This document shows positions 28,776 through 37,617 of a DNA stretch of 64,000 bases, in pieces; the stretch's first letter is position 1, and every line of letters starts with the position of its first letter. Position numbers and translations under genes: made by a program. Origin of the DNA: Chelatococcus sp. YT9. GTDB lineage: Bacteria; Pseudomonadota; Alphaproteobacteria; Rhizobiales; Beijerinckiaceae. The stretch covers positions 4,100,501 to 4,164,500 of the forward strand of contig NZ_JAHBRW010000001.1 in the NCBI RefSeq assembly GCF_018398315.1, written 5' to 3'. The notes beneath the pieces were generated by a model, which saw nothing but the letters and a program-made list of their open reading frames with translations, did not search any database and was not told the DNA's origin.

Positions 28776-29141
28776 CTACGGGTGGGACTGCCTGCCACGG
28801 CTGACACGCGGATCGCTGAACAGACTTACCACTGTGGGATCTGGCGATACGGTGGCATCGTCCTCCAACCAAGCCCGCGAGAAACGGCCCCAAAAGAATG
28901 GGAACCTGCAATCCAGGGCTGGGGCGAAGTCAAGCTCGTCGCTTTTTTCCTTGAAGAAGGAGAGGAGATCGTCCCGAGATCTGATACGTTCCGCCGTCGA
29001 TGCAAAAGGCTCGAGCTGATCTAAGGTGCTTATTATCTTATCCACGGGAGGTCGAAACTCAGACATGATCTCCCGGAGGTCTGCTCTTAATGCTGCAAGA
29101 GCATAATCGGTGTCAGAGGTCGACCTGATGCCGTGATGCAT
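28776..29141 (-). CDS. Hypothetical protein with EcfG-type promoter
   Basis: A 121-residue soluble protein that I do not recognise. It is mixed and mildly acidic, with a probable helical stretch (YALAALRADLREIM, then ISTLDQLEPF) and a Trp/Phe patch (FPFFWGRFSRAW). It has no membrane segment, signal peptide or known motif. ATG 29141 is preceded by GAGGAGA at about 8 bases. That start also suits the promoter, an exact GGAAC-N16-CGTT at 29227-29203 that would initiate near 29195. Base composition is less GC-rich than its neighbours. It faces the PRC-barrel gene and probably shares its stress regulon. No function can be assigned. Confidence 0.65.
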   Translation of the reverse strand: MHHGIRSTSDTDYALAALRADLREIMSEFRPPVDKIISTLDQLEPFASTAERIRSRDDLLSFFKEKSDELDFAPALDCRFPFFWGRFSRAWLEDDATVSPDPTVVSLFSDPRVSRGRQSHP

Positions 29142-29202
29142 GTAAGCGTCTCCTCTCGCCGTATCTCGACCGAGGGCGAGATACTCCAATATCTGTGGAG
29201 AT

Positions 29203-29227
29203 AACGCATTTGCAGCATCTGTGTTCC
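29203..29227 (-). promoter_or_regulatory. EcfG-type general stress promoter of the hypothetical gene
   Basis: On the minus strand GGAAC (29227-29223), 16 bases, CGTT (29206-29203) match the EcfG consensus exactly, about 62 bases upstream of the ATG at 29141. Confidence 0.72.
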
Positions 29228-29601
29228 CGACGCCGCCACATAATCGAACGAACTATGCCCAAATGTTGAACGAAGGCGAGCCGACCTGTCAAGTTTAGCA
29301 GATGCTATACGACGTCGCGGCCAACGGCAGATCGGGGTGCCGGACCGGCTGTTTTTCCCGCAGCAGCTCCTGGAAATACATCCGATTGCGAGCCGGAGAT
29401 ACCGGCGGGAAGGGCTTCACGGCTAATCCCTCCCCTCGCCCACCGTATCGGGCTCGGGAGACGTCCAAGCTGCAGGATTTCCCGTTGCCGAATATGGCGA
29501 ACTTGGGGTGTTCACAAGGCAGCGACTAGCTGCCAGCGCGTCGAGCAAACCGGGCCGAGCTGTGATGCCCGGCGTAGTCTCACCCGAAAGGGTAGCGATG
29601 G
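29228..29601. other. Non-coding region before tRNA-Val
   Basis: 374 bases with no supported gene. A 75-codon plus-strand frame at 29302-29529 lacks a ribosome site and any recognisable domain. No integrase remnant or tRNA-end direct repeat was seen. Confidence 0.5.
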
Positions 29602-29677
29602 TGGTGGGCGGTAACGGGCTCGAACCGCTGACATTCTCGGTGTAAGCGAGATGCTCTACCAACTGAGCTAACCGCCC
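29602..29677 (-). tRNA. tRNA-Val (anticodon UAC)
   Basis: A 76-nucleotide tRNA on the minus strand. The 5' end GGGCGGT pairs with the 3' ACCGCCC, followed by A and an encoded CCA. The D-arm contains AGCTCAGTTGGTAGAGC, the anticodon stem CTCG/CGAG frames the loop CTTACAC (anticodon TAC), and the T-arm has GGTTCGAGCC. Confidence 0.96.
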
Positions 29678-30019
29678 TTCGTCCGTACATGACACTGCAT
29701 GCTACGGAAAGGTCAGTCTCGTACCTGAACGGGACGAAACTGAAGTGATTTAACGGAGAGCCATCCGGCGAGGCAAGCCCTTTTAAGCTGCTCGCCGCAC
29801 GACCCGTCCGTCCATGCCCCAGGGCTCCTACAAGCCCCGACCCCTAAAAGCCGTGGCGCGCCCTCTAAAAGGTCCTACAGGACCGATTGCGTGCTGCACG
29901 TCTGGAATTCGCCTCATGGACGCGGGAAGGGCTCCGAGACGCTCCCAATCGGGACTTGCCTCGACATGGCCGCCCCCTCCCCCATGAGCCTGCCTGGCCA
30001 TAAGGAGGCCACGCGCCTC
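29678..30019. other. Intergenic region between hup and tRNA-Val
   Basis: 342 bases with no supported gene. It contains a probable minus-strand terminator at 29867-29884 and should hold the tRNA-Val promoter. Frames crossing it have no recognisable domains. Confidence 0.5.
29867..29884 (-). terminator. Probable terminator downstream of hup
   Basis: On the minus strand GGTCC-TGTA-GGACC is followed by TTTTA. The stem is short (5-6 bp) and the T-run only four, so it is a weak intrinsic terminator candidate about 135 bases past the hup stop. Confidence 0.4.
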
Positions 30020-30298
30020 TTACTTGCCGTTGACGGCTTCCTTGAGGCCGGCGCCGGCCTTGAACTTGGGCGTCTTGGACGCCGGAACCTTGATGGTCTC
30101 ACCAGTGCGTGGGTTACGAGCGGTGCCTGCCGCGCGATCAGCGACGGCGAAGGTGCCGAAGCCGACCAGCTTCACCTCATCGCCGGCCTTGAGAGCGGCG
30201 GTGATGGCGTCGATGGCAGCGTCCAGAGCCTCCGTGGCCTGAACTTTCGTAAGGTTGGCCTTCTCGGCCACGGCCGAAACAAGATCACCTTTGTTCAT
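30020..30298 (-). CDS. hup: DNA-binding protein HU
   Basis: A 92-residue HU/IHF-family nucleoid protein. It starts MNKGDLVSAVAEKANLTK, has the core VKLVGFGTFAV and the DNA-clasping arm signature RNPRTGETIKVPASKTPKFKAG with its proline-containing tip. It bends DNA and compacts the nucleoid. An AGGAGG ribosome site precedes ATG 30298. The gene follows lon on the same strand but is separated from it by a strong terminator, so it has its own promoter and a structured leader. Confidence 0.97.
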   Translation of the reverse strand: MNKGDLVSAVAEKANLTKVQATEALDAAIDAITAALKAGDEVKLVGFGTFAVADRAAGTARNPRTGETIKVPASKTPKFKAGAGLKEAVNGK

Positions 30299-30312
30299 CT
30301 CAAACCTCCTGA

Positions 30313-30327
30313 CCTGCCCTAGGCAGG
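30313..30327 (-). promoter_or_regulatory. Small hairpin abutting the hup ribosome site
   Basis: CCTGCC-CTA-GGCAGG forms a 6-bp stem whose base lies 2 bases upstream of the AGGAGG ribosome site (30305-30310) in the hup leader. It may influence ribosome access. Confidence 0.4.
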
Positions 30328-30353
30328 CGCTTCGTTTGTCCTGCGCGCTGCGC

Positions 30354-30392
30354 GAGACACGCGTTCATGCCGAAAAGCAGCGCGCGTGTCTC
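30354..30392 (-). promoter_or_regulatory. 10-bp inverted repeat in the hup leader
   Basis: GAGACACGCG (30354-30363) and CGCGTGTCTC (30383-30392) are exact reverse complements separated by 19 bases, lying between the lon terminator and the hup start. This is either a long-loop leader hairpin or paired half-sites for a regulator. Confidence 0.45.
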
Positions 30393-30442
30393 CCCGATGG
30401 CCTAGAATTCCAAGGAAATCAACGTGTCTGACGCGCAAAAGC

Positions 30443-30475
30443 AAAAAAAGCCCCCTGACCGGGTGGCCAGGGGGC
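30443..30475 (-). terminator. Rho-independent terminator of lon
   Basis: On the minus strand GCCCCCTG (30475-30468) pairs with CAGGGGGC (30457-30450) across a 10-base loop and is followed by seven T residues (30449-30443), 37 bases after the lon stop. Confidence 0.92.
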
Positions 30476-30511
30476 ACTTTTCAACAGCATCCGTTACTTG
30501 TTTGCAGCACT

Positions 30512-32938
30512 TCAGTGGGCCACGAGGGCGTTCGACTCACCATCGGAAGCAGCCTTCCGGGCCTTCTCTTCCGCCGGCTCATCCCACGTGATCGGCTCTG
30601 GCTGGCGCACGAGCGCCTCCTTGAGCACCTGCTCCATACGGGAGACAGGCACGATCTCCAGACCGCTGCGCACGCTCTCGGGGAGGTCCGCCAGGTCCTT
30701 GGCGTTCTCCTCGGGAATGAGCACCTTGGTCACGCCGCCGCGAAGCGCCGCGAGCAGCTTCTCCTTGAGGCCGCCGATAGGCAGCACACGCCCTCGCAGG
30801 GTGACCTCGCCTGTCATCGCCACGTCACGACGCACGGGGATGCCCGTGAGCGTCGAAACGATCGCCGTCGCCATGGCAATGCCTGCGGACGGACCATCCT
30901 TCGGCGTCGCGCCTTCCGGCACGTGCACGTGGATATCGCGACGTTCGAAGAGGGGTGGTTCGATGCCAAAATCGAGCGCCCGCGAGCGGACGTAGGACGC
31001 CGCCGCCGAGATCGATTCCTTCATCACCTCGCGCAGGTTGCCCGTCACCGTCATCTTGCCCTTACCGGGCATCATGATGCCTTCGATGGTGAGCAACTCG
31101 CCGCCGACTTCGGTCCATGCCAGCCCGGTGACGACGCCGACCTGGTCCTCCGTCTCCGCCTCACCGTACCGGTATTTCGGCACCCCGAGATAGTCGGATA
31201 CGGTATCCGCGGTCACCTCGACGCTCTTGCGCTTGGTGAGCACGATCTCCTTCACCGCCTTGCGGATAAGGTTCGCGAGCTCGCGCTCAAGGTTACGGAC
31301 GCCCGCTTCACGTGTATAGCGGCGGATGAGCGTGAGGAGCCCGCCCTCGTCGATCGACCACTCCTTCTCGGCCAAACCATGCTTGCGCACAGCTTCGGGA
31401 ATGAGATGCTTCCGGGCGATCTCCACCTTCTCCTCTTCCGTATATCCGGCGATGCGAATCACCTCCATGCGGTCGAGCAGTGCCGGCGGAATGTTGAGGG
31501 TATTGGCCGTCGTCACGAACATCACGTTCGAGAGGTCGTAGTCCACCTCCAGGTAGTGATCGTTGAACGTGGAGTTCTGCTCCGGATCCAGAACCTCGAG
31601 CAACGCCGCTGACGGATCACCGCGGAAGTCCATACCCATCTTGTCGATCTCGTCGAGCAGGATAAGCGGATTGGACGTCTTTGCCTTGCGCATGGACTGG
31701 ATGATCTTGCCAGGCATGGAGCCGATATAGGTCCGGCGGTGACCGCGGATCTCAGCCTCGTCACGCACGCCGCCGAGCGACATGCGGACGAACTCGCGCC
31801 CAGTGGCCTTCGCCAGCGACTTACCCAGCGAGGTCTTGCCGACGCCGGGCGGACCGACAAGGCAAAGGATCGGCCCGGTCAGCTTGTTCGCCCGCTGCTG
31901 AACCGCAAGATACTCAAGGATGCGCTCCTTGACCTTCTCAAGGCCATGGTGGTCGGAATCGAGGACGTCCTGAGCGAGGTTGAGGTCCTTCTTGATCTTG
32001 GACCGCTTGCCCCACGGGATACCCAGCATCCAGTCGAGATAATTGCGCACGACGGTCGCCTCGGCGGACATCGGCGACATCTGGCGAAGCTTTTTGAGCT
32101 CAGCCAACGCCTTCTCGCGCGCTTCCTTCGTGAACTTTGTCTTCTCGATCTTCTCCTCGAGCTCGGCTAGCTCATCGCGGCCGTCCTCGTCGCCGAGCTC
32201 CTTCTGAATGGCCTTCATCTGCTCATTCAGATAGTACTCGCGCTGAGTCTTCTCCATCTGCCGCTTGACGCGCGTGCGGATCCGCTTCTCGACCTGGAGA
32301 ACGGAGATTTCGCTCTCCATCAGGCCGAGCGCCTTTTCAAGCCGCTCGGCAACGACGGTCGTTTCGAGGATGCCCTGCTTGTCGGCGATCTTCACCGCCA
32401 GATGCGAAGCTACCGTGTCGGCGAGCTTGGAAGGGTCCTCGATCTGCGTGACCGCAGAGACGACCTCCGGCGAGACCTTCTTGTTGAGCTTCACATAATT
32501 TTCAAACTCGGCCAGCACCGAACGAGCCAAAGCCTCGGTCTCGACCTTGCTGCCGACCGTTTCCGCCAGCACCTCGGCCTCAGCCTCGTAATAGTCGTCA
32601 GTCCGGCCGTACGCGCTGATCTTGGCGCGGCCGGTGCCCTCCACCAGCACCTTCACAGTGCCGTCGGGCAGCTTCAAAAGCTGCAGTACGCTCGCAACGG
32701 TGCCAATCGTGTAGATCGCGTCCGTTGCCGGGTCGTCGTCCGCCGCATTCATCTGCGTGGCGAGCAGGATGTGCCGATCGCTCTTCACGACCTCCTCGAG
32801 CGCGCGAATGGATTTCTCACGCCCAACGAACAAAGGCACGATCATATGCGGGAAAACAACAATGTCGCGTAGGGGCAGGACGGGATAAGTGCCGACCGTG
32901 CCGGGAACTGCAGCCTGGCGGGGCTTCGCTGTGGTCAT
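30512..32938 (-). CDS. lon: ATP-dependent protease Lon
   Basis: An 808-residue LonA protease degrading misfolded and regulatory proteins. It has an N-terminal substrate domain ([23 protein letters not shown] read in order at about 18-40), a coiled-coil linker, AAA+ module with Walker [10 protein letters not shown] and Walker [11 protein letters not shown], and the C-terminal Ser-Lys peptidase domain with catalytic serine in [11 protein letters not shown] and the downstream lysine. Length is normal. It lies between clpX and hup, as in other alphaproteobacteria. A plausible RpoH promoter at 33091-33119 and a leader hairpin suggest heat-shock control. Confidence 0.98.
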   Translation of the reverse strand: MTTAKPRQAAVPGTVGTYPVLPLRDIVVFPHMIVPLFVGREKSIRALEEVVKSDRHILLATQMNAADDDPATDAIYTIGTVASVLQLLKLPDGTVKVLVEGTGRAKISAYGRTDDYYEAEAEVLAETVGSKVETEALARSVLAEFENYVKLNKKVSPEVVSAVTQIEDPSKLADTVASHLAVKIADKQGILETTVVAERLEKALGLMESEISVLQVEKRIRTRVKRQMEKTQREYYLNEQMKAIQKELGDEDGRDELAELEEKIEKTKFTKEAREKALAELKKLRQMSPMSAEATVVRNYLDWMLGIPWGKRSKIKKDLNLAQDVLDSDHHGLEKVKERILEYLAVQQRANKLTGPILCLVGPPGVGKTSLGKSLAKATGREFVRMSLGGVRDEAEIRGHRRTYIGSMPGKIIQSMRKAKTSNPLILLDEIDKMGMDFRGDPSAALLEVLDPEQNSTFNDHYLEVDYDLSNVMFVTTANTLNIPPALLDRMEVIRIAGYTEEEKVEIARKHLIPEAVRKHGLAEKEWSIDEGGLLTLIRRYTREAGVRNLERELANLIRKAVKEIVLTKRKSVEVTADTVSDYLGVPKYRYGEAETEDQVGVVTGLAWTEVGGELLTIEGIMMPGKGKMTVTGNLREVMKESISAAASYVRSRALDFGIEPPLFERRDIHVHVPEGATPKDGPSAGIAMATAIVSTLTGIPVRRDVAMTGEVTLRGRVLPIGGLKEKLLAALRGGVTKVLIPEENAKDLADLPESVRSGLEIVPVSRMEQVLKEALVRQPEPITWDEPAEEKARKAASDGESNALVAH

Positions 32939-33000
32939 CGCCCACTTGTCCTTCGTTTTGCGTCCGCCGATCCCCCAAAGGGCTGACCGCCGGACGGTCC

Positions 33001-33037
33001 GCTGGAAGCGCTCACCATAAGAATGGCTGCTTCCAGC
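33001..33037 (-). promoter_or_regulatory. Leader hairpin of lon
   Basis: GCTGGAAGC (33001-33009) and GCTTCCAGC (33029-33037) are exact reverse complements with a 19-base spacer, 63 bases upstream of the lon start and inside the predicted 5' leader. Confidence 0.45.
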
Positions 33038-33090
33038 CCGCTATCCGATCACCTCGCAATGAGCATGCCGGAATTGTCGCGCACTTCAGT

Positions 33091-33119
33091 AGGTGGCTAT
33101 CCGGCCTCGACGTTTCAAG
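33091..33119 (-). promoter_or_regulatory. RpoH (heat-shock) type promoter of lon
   Basis: On the minus strand CTTGAA (33119-33114), a 17-base spacer and CCACCT (33096-33091) resemble the rhizobial RpoH consensus CTTGAA-N17-CCATAT: perfect -35, partial -10. lon is a classical heat-shock gene, which raises the likelihood. Confidence 0.5.
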
Positions 33120-33431
33120 TTAAGTCCTTGTAACATCGAGCACTCACTGCTCTAACGCAAAACGCAGACCATCGCGCGCAGCAATGGGATGCCATTGCTA
33201 CGGTCGCTTTATTCCGAGAGGTCTGCGCGAAAAAACGCCGCAGCGTGACTCGCGCCTACCTGCCACCATAAACGTCACGAGCCTGCGGAATGTCCATCAG
33301 AAATGGATGTTCCACCCGACAGCGGCTCACACTCTTCCTGAAAACACAGCCAAACCCATCACGGAGCAACCGGCAAGCGATGTCTTGGCTGGGGAGATCA
33401 CGGGGTGAGGCAAGACCTGCAGGGCGGCCCG

Positions 33432-33465
33432 AAAAGGATCGCCGGGCGTCTTATCCGGCGATCCT
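33432..33465 (-). terminator. Rho-independent terminator of clpX
   Basis: An 11-bp perfect stem AGGATCGCCGG/CCGGCGATCCT with a 9-base loop. On the minus strand it is followed by TTTT (33435-33432), 9 bases after the clpX stop. Confidence 0.88.
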
Positions 33466-33474
33466 GTTCAGACG

Positions 33475-34740
33475 CTACGCACTCGCGCTCGTCTCAGCGG
33501 CGCGATCCGCATAGATAAACAGCGGTTTCGCCTTGCCCTCGATGACTTCGGGACCGATGACGATCTGCTCCACGCCCTCGAGGCCCGGAAGCTCGTACAT
33601 CGTCTCGAGCAGGATGCCTTCCATGATAGACCGGAGGCCGCGCGCGCCCGTCCTGCGCTCGATTGCCTTGCGCGCGATCAGGGTCAAAGCCTCTTCGTGG
33701 AAAGTGAGCTCGGTCTCTTCCATGTCGAACAGGCGCTGATACTGCTTCACCAAGGCATTCTTCGGCTCCTGAAGAATGCGCTTGAGCGCGTTCTCGTCGA
33801 GGTCCTCCAGGGTCGCGATCACCGGAAGGCGGCCCACGAACTCGGGGATCAAGCCGAATTTCAGCAGATCCTCAGGCTCCACCTCACGGAAGACCTCGCC
33901 AGTGCGCCGATCATCCGGCGCCTGCACATGGGCGCCGAAGCCGATCGAGGTCCCCTTCCCGCGCCCCATGATGATACGCTCAAGGCCGGCGAAAGCGCCG
34001 CCGCAGATGAAGAGGATATTCGTCGTATCGACCTGTAGGAACTCCTGCTGCGGATGCTTGCGTCCGCCCTGGGGCGGAACACTGGCAACCGTGCCTTCCA
34101 TGATCTTCAGAAGCGCCTGCTGCACGCCCTCACCCGAAACATCACGGGTGATGGAAGGGTTGTCGGACTTCCGCGAGATCTTGTCTATTTCGTCGATATA
34201 GACAATGCCCCTCTGCGCGCGCTCGACGTTGTAGTCCGACGCCTGCAGAAGCTTGAGAATGATATTCTCAACATCCTCACCGACATAGCCGGCCTCAGTC
34301 AGCGTCGTCGCATCCGCCATGGTGAAGGGCACGTCGAGGATGCGGGCCAGCGTCTGCGCCAGCAGCGTCTTTCCCGAACCAGTGGGGCCGACGAGCAGGA
34401 TATTCGACTTGGCGAGCTCGACGTCGTTGTGCTTGGTCGCATGTGCCAACCGCTTGTAATGGTTGTGCACCGCGACTGAGAGCACCTTCTTCGCGTGATC
34501 CTGGTCAATGACATAGTCATCCAGGACCTTGCGGATCTCCTTCGGGGTCGGCACGCCGTCGCGGGACTTCACGAGCGACGATTTCGACTCCTCGCGGATG
34601 ATGTCCATGCACAATTCGACGCATTCATCGCAGATGAACACCGTCGGTCCGGCGATCAGTTTGCGGACCTCGTGCTGGCTCTTGCCGCAGAACGAGCAGT
34701 AGAGCGTGCTCTTGGAGTCGCTACCGCCTGTCTTGCTCAT
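33475..34740 (-). CDS. clpX: ClpX, ATPase subunit of ClpXP protease
   Basis: A 421-residue AAA+ unfoldase. The N-terminal zinc-binding domain has four cysteines (C15, C18, C37, C40 in YCSFCGKS and CDEC). The ATPase core has Walker A GPTGSGKT, Walker [11 protein letters not shown], the pore loop GYVGEDVE and sensor II in [10 protein letters not shown]. It feeds unfolded substrates to ClpP, including CtrA-type cell-cycle regulators in alphaproteobacteria. I chose ATG 34740 at the start of the zinc domain, behind GGAGAC. A longer frame to 34794 has no family features. Confidence 0.98.
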   Translation of the reverse strand: MSKTGGSDSKSTLYCSFCGKSQHEVRKLIAGPTVFICDECVELCMDIIREESKSSLVKSRDGVPTPKEIRKVLDDYVIDQDHAKKVLSVAVHNHYKRLAHATKHNDVELAKSNILLVGPTGSGKTLLAQTLARILDVPFTMADATTLTEAGYVGEDVENIILKLLQASDYNVERAQRGIVYIDEIDKISRKSDNPSITRDVSGEGVQQALLKIMEGTVASVPPQGGRKHPQQEFLQVDTTNILFICGGAFAGLERIIMGRGKGTSIGFGAHVQAPDDRRTGEVFREVEPEDLLKFGLIPEFVGRLPVIATLEDLDENALKRILQEPKNALVKQYQRLFDMEETELTFHEEALTLIARKAIERRTGARGLRSIMEGILLETMYELPGLEGVEQIVIGPEVIEGKAKPLFIYADRAAETSASA

Positions 34741-34979
34741 GGTCCGTCTCCACTCTGTACCGCCGGGGCACAGGACGCCGGCGTCATCAAGCATTCATAT
34801 AGGCCTGGATCTAAAAAAAGGTAATGCCCTATCGCTGCACTACCGAAATCGATCAGGCCGTACCTGGTCCAAAGCCCATGCAAACATGAGGCCGCCGCGC
34901 GATCAATAGGAGGCGGACACCTTGCCGCATATCCACATCTCTGCTTTTGAAAGCGCATACGGCGGCCGCATGGCCGAAA

Positions 34980-35603
34980 TCAGGCATCTGAATCCGCGCG
35001 CTTCACCTGGACCTGATCGATCAAACCGAACTCCCGCGCGGCGTCCGCGGTCATGAAATTGTCACGCTCAAGCGCCTGCTCGATCGCCGCGATATCCCGG
35101 CCGGTGTGCTTCACATAAATTTCATTCAGACGCCGGCGCAACGCTTCAATCTCTCGGGCGTGGATCAGGATATCTGTTGCCTGGCCCTGAAATCCGCCTG
35201 ATGGCTGGTGCACCATGATTCGCGCGTTCGGCAACGCAAAACGCTGTCCGGGCTCCCCCGCCGCCAGAAGCAGCGACCCCATCGACGCGGCCTGGCCGAC
35301 GCAGAGGGTCGAAATGGGACAACGGATAAACTGCATCGTGTCATAGATGGACAGCCCCGAGGTCACCACCCCGCCAGGCGAGTTGATGTAGAAGGAGATC
35401 TCCTTCTTCGGATTGTCGCCCTCCAGGAAGAGGAGCTGCGCGACGATCAGCGATGCTGAATAATCCTCGACGGGACCTGTCAGAAAAATAATCCGCTCGC
35501 GCAGCAGCCGCGAGTAAATATCGAACGCGCGCTCACCGCGGTTCGATTGCTCGACAACCATCGGCACGAGGGTGTTGTTGTAGACCTCAAACGGATCCCG
35601 CAT
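34980..35603 (-). CDS. clpP: ClpP, proteolytic subunit
   Basis: A 207-residue serine peptidase forming the tetradecameric barrel of ClpXP/ClpAP. The catalytic triad is visible: Ser in [14 protein letters not shown], His in [10 protein letters not shown] and Asp in the [18 protein letters not shown] segment. The hydrophobic pocket motif IYDTMQFI is also present. It starts [19 protein letters not shown], the propeptide-like alphaproteobacterial N-terminus. It is followed by clpX after 239 bases on the same strand. Confidence 0.98.
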   Translation of the reverse strand: MRDPFEVYNNTLVPMVVEQSNRGERAFDIYSRLLRERIIFLTGPVEDYSASLIVAQLLFLEGDNPKKEISFYINSPGGVVTSGLSIYDTMQFIRCPISTLCVGQAASMGSLLLAAGEPGQRFALPNARIMVHQPSGGFQGQATDILIHAREIEALRRRLNEIYVKHTGRDIAAIEQALERDNFMTADAAREFGLIDQVQVKRADSDA

Positions 35604-35715
35604 GGCAGATCAGTCTCCTTGATCACCGGAATTATTCCATGGCGATCATTAACAGATGGTCGTTGGGAGCGGCACGCGCCTTAGCCGATCGCATCCTGTT
35701 GCATAACGACCGTAG

Positions 35716-35739
35716 GTTGGCCGGTTCGCGCCGGCCAAC
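35716..35739 (-). repeat. Hairpin downstream of tig
   Basis: A 9-bp perfect stem GTTGGCCGG/CCGGCCAAC with a 6-base loop, 43 bases past the tig stop and before clpP. There is no T-run, so if it terminates tig it does so inefficiently. Confidence 0.4.
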
Positions 35740-35781
35740 ACCAGATATGCTTCCGGACGGGATCCGCAAGCGCTGGACAGG

Positions 35782-37218
35782 TCAGGCGCTGTCCTTCTTC
35801 TTGGCGCGCGAAGCTTTCTTCGGAGCGGCCTTGCCCTCCTCCTTGGCGCCCTTGCCCTCTTCGCCGTCGGATTCGCTGTCTTCATCGGCGAAAAGCGCCT
35901 CACGGGACACGACGTTATCCGTCACGGCAACCTGCGTCAGGATATGGTCGACGACCTTCTCCTCGAAGATCGGCGCACGCACCTCCGCCAGAGCCTGCGG
36001 GTTCTTGCGGTAATAGTCCCACACCAGCTTTTCCTGACCGGGGAACTGGCGGGCGCGCTCGACGACAGCCTGCGTGACCTCGTCGTCGGAGACCTTCACC
36101 GCCGCCTGCTCACCGATTTCCGCCAGCACGAGGCCGAGACGGACACGGCGTTCGGCGATGCGCTGATATTCCGCCTTCGCCTCGTCCTCGGTCGTCTCGT
36201 CATCGGCAAAAGTACGGCCGGTCTGCTTCATGTCGTTTTCGACCTGACGCCACACGCCCGCAAACTCCTGCTCGACAAGGCTAGGCGGCAGCTCGAAGTC
36301 GTACTTCGCGTCGAGGGCATCGAGCAGCACCTTCTTCACCTTGCGGCGGGACTGCGCGGTGTAATCGCGCTCGATGCTTGCGCGGACGGCTTCCTTGAGC
36401 TTATCCAGGCTCTCAAGGCCAAAGCCCTTTGCAAAGTCCTCGTCCACCGTCACCTCGGCGGCAGAGGCCACTTCCTTCACCTTCACGGCAAAGCTTGCCG
36501 CCTTGCCGGCCAGCTGCTTGGCAGGATATTCGTCGGGGAACGTGGCGTTCACAGTCACGTCATCGCCGGCCTTTGCGCCGACGAGTTGCTCTTCGAAGCC
36601 CGGGATGAACCCGCCGGAGCCGATCTCGACCTGGACGCCCTCGCTGGAGCCGCCCTCGAAGGGCTCGCCGTCGATGGTGCCGACGAAGTCGATCGTGACC
36701 CGGTCACCGGTGGCAGCGGCTTCGCCTTCGGCCTTGGTGGTGAATGCGCGGTTCTGGCGCGCCATACGCGCCAGAGCCTCATCCACTTCGGCGTCAGTCA
36801 CCTCGGCTGTCTCACGTGTGATCGCGACGTCGGACAGGTCTTTGAGCTGGAAGGCCGGCAGGATCTCGAGCGCGACCGTATAGGCGAGGTCGCCCTTGGC
36901 CTCCATGACGGCCTCGACCTCATCCTTATCCTCGGAGAGGGTCACCTTCGGCTCATTGGCAAGCTTGAGGGAATTGTCCTCGATAATCTTGCGGTTGGCT
37001 TCATTGACGGTGTTCTGAACGACGTCCGCCATGACCGCGCGGCCATACAGCTTGCGCAGATGCGCCATGGGGACCTTGCCGGGACGGAAGCCGTTGATGC
37101 GGACCCTGTCCTTCAGGCCAGACAGCTCGCCTGCCAGCTTGGTCTCCAGCTCGGCGGCCGGAACCACCACCTTGAACTCGCGTTTCAGACCATCGGCCCG
37201 GGTTTGCGTCGCCTGCAT
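35782..37218 (-). CDS. tig: Trigger factor, ribosome-associated chaperone
   Basis: A 478-residue peptidyl-prolyl isomerase/chaperone that meets nascent chains. The N-terminal ribosome-binding domain has the signature GFRPGKVP near residue 44. The FKBP-like domain runs from about 155 to 245 ([29 protein letters not shown]). A long helical C-terminal domain ends in a Lys/Glu/Ala-rich tail. ATG 37218 fits the conserved start [15 protein letters not shown]. The frame runs on through the upstream tRNA-Leu only because it lacks stops. The order tRNA-Leu-tig-clpP-clpX-lon is conserved. Confidence 0.97.
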   Translation of the reverse strand: MQATQTRADGLKREFKVVVPAAELETKLAGELSGLKDRVRINGFRPGKVPMAHLRKLYGRAVMADVVQNTVNEANRKIIEDNSLKLANEPKVTLSEDKDEVEAVMEAKGDLAYTVALEILPAFQLKDLSDVAITRETAEVTDAEVDEALARMARQNRAFTTKAEGEAAATGDRVTIDFVGTIDGEPFEGGSSEGVQVEIGSGGFIPGFEEQLVGAKAGDDVTVNATFPDEYPAKQLAGKAASFAVKVKEVASAAEVTVDEDFAKGFGLESLDKLKEAVRASIERDYTAQSRRKVKKVLLDALDAKYDFELPPSLVEQEFAGVWRQVENDMKQTGRTFADDETTEDEAKAEYQRIAERRVRLGLVLAEIGEQAAVKVSDDEVTQAVVERARQFPGQEKLVWDYYRKNPQALAEVRAPIFEEKVVDHILTQVAVTDNVVSREALFADEDSESDGEEGKGAKEEGKAAPKKASRAKKKDSA

Positions 37219-37295
37219 TGTCACAGCTTCTCGAAAATTCGTGTGCTTCTGATGGCCCCTCAGGATAGGCGATGATACGGGGAGCGATGTGGCTT

Positions 37296-37380
37296 TGGTG
37301 CGGGCGAAGGGACTCGAACCCCCACGACTTTCGTCACTGGAACCTAAATCCAGCGCGTCTACCAGTTCCGCCACGCCCGC
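37296..37380 (-). tRNA. tRNA-Leu (anticodon UAG)
   Basis: An 85-nucleotide class II tRNA on the minus strand. Acceptor GCGGGCG pairs with CGCCCGC, followed by A and an encoded CCA. The anticodon stem CTGGA/TCCAG frames the loop TTTAGGT (anticodon TAG). A long variable arm (GTGACGAAAGTCGT) and T-arm GGGTTCGAGTCCC are present. Confidence 0.96.
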
Positions 37381-37617
37381 GCGGGCCCCGCAGCATGCCT
37401 GCCCAACAGGACGCGGCTCTATATCATGACAAAGCCCGGTTGCAGCAAAAAAATGTCATCTCTTTGTCCACCAGGGGTACTTGCCGCGCCCGCCCTCGTC
37501 TGAGCCAAACGCCCGAGCGTTGAAGTACCGGCGAAAATGCTGAAATTCTCAAGCAGTTCGTCAATCTTTGTGCCAGATGGTGGCACATTCCCACCGGGTG
37601 AACCTTGGAAACGTCCG

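Larger units (their letters stand above)
32939..33474. other. Long intergenic region between clpX and lon
   Basis: 536 bases with no supported gene. From the clpX end it holds the clpX terminator (33432-33465), a 7-bp inverted repeat GCAATGG/CCATTGC (33181-33198), a RpoH-like promoter (33091-33119) and the lon leader hairpin (33001-33037). A small RNA between about 33120 and 33430 cannot be excluded, but no clear promoter-terminator pair is seen. Confidence 0.6.

Noticed and set aside
29602-29677. tRNA-Val as the attachment site of an integrated element
   Set aside because: There is no integrase, no direct repeat of the tRNA 3' end, and the neighbours are ordinary chromosomal genes.
29423-29695. 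A 90-codon minus-strand frame
   Set aside because: It is read through tRNA-Val; the tRNA explains the sequence.
30386-31612. A 408-codon plus-strand frame opposite lon
   Set aside because: Antisense to the C-terminal half of Lon, with His/Arg-rich shadow composition.
35782-37374. N-terminal extension of trigger factor to 37374
   Set aside because: The extra 52 codons run through tRNA-Leu; the conserved protein begins at 37218.
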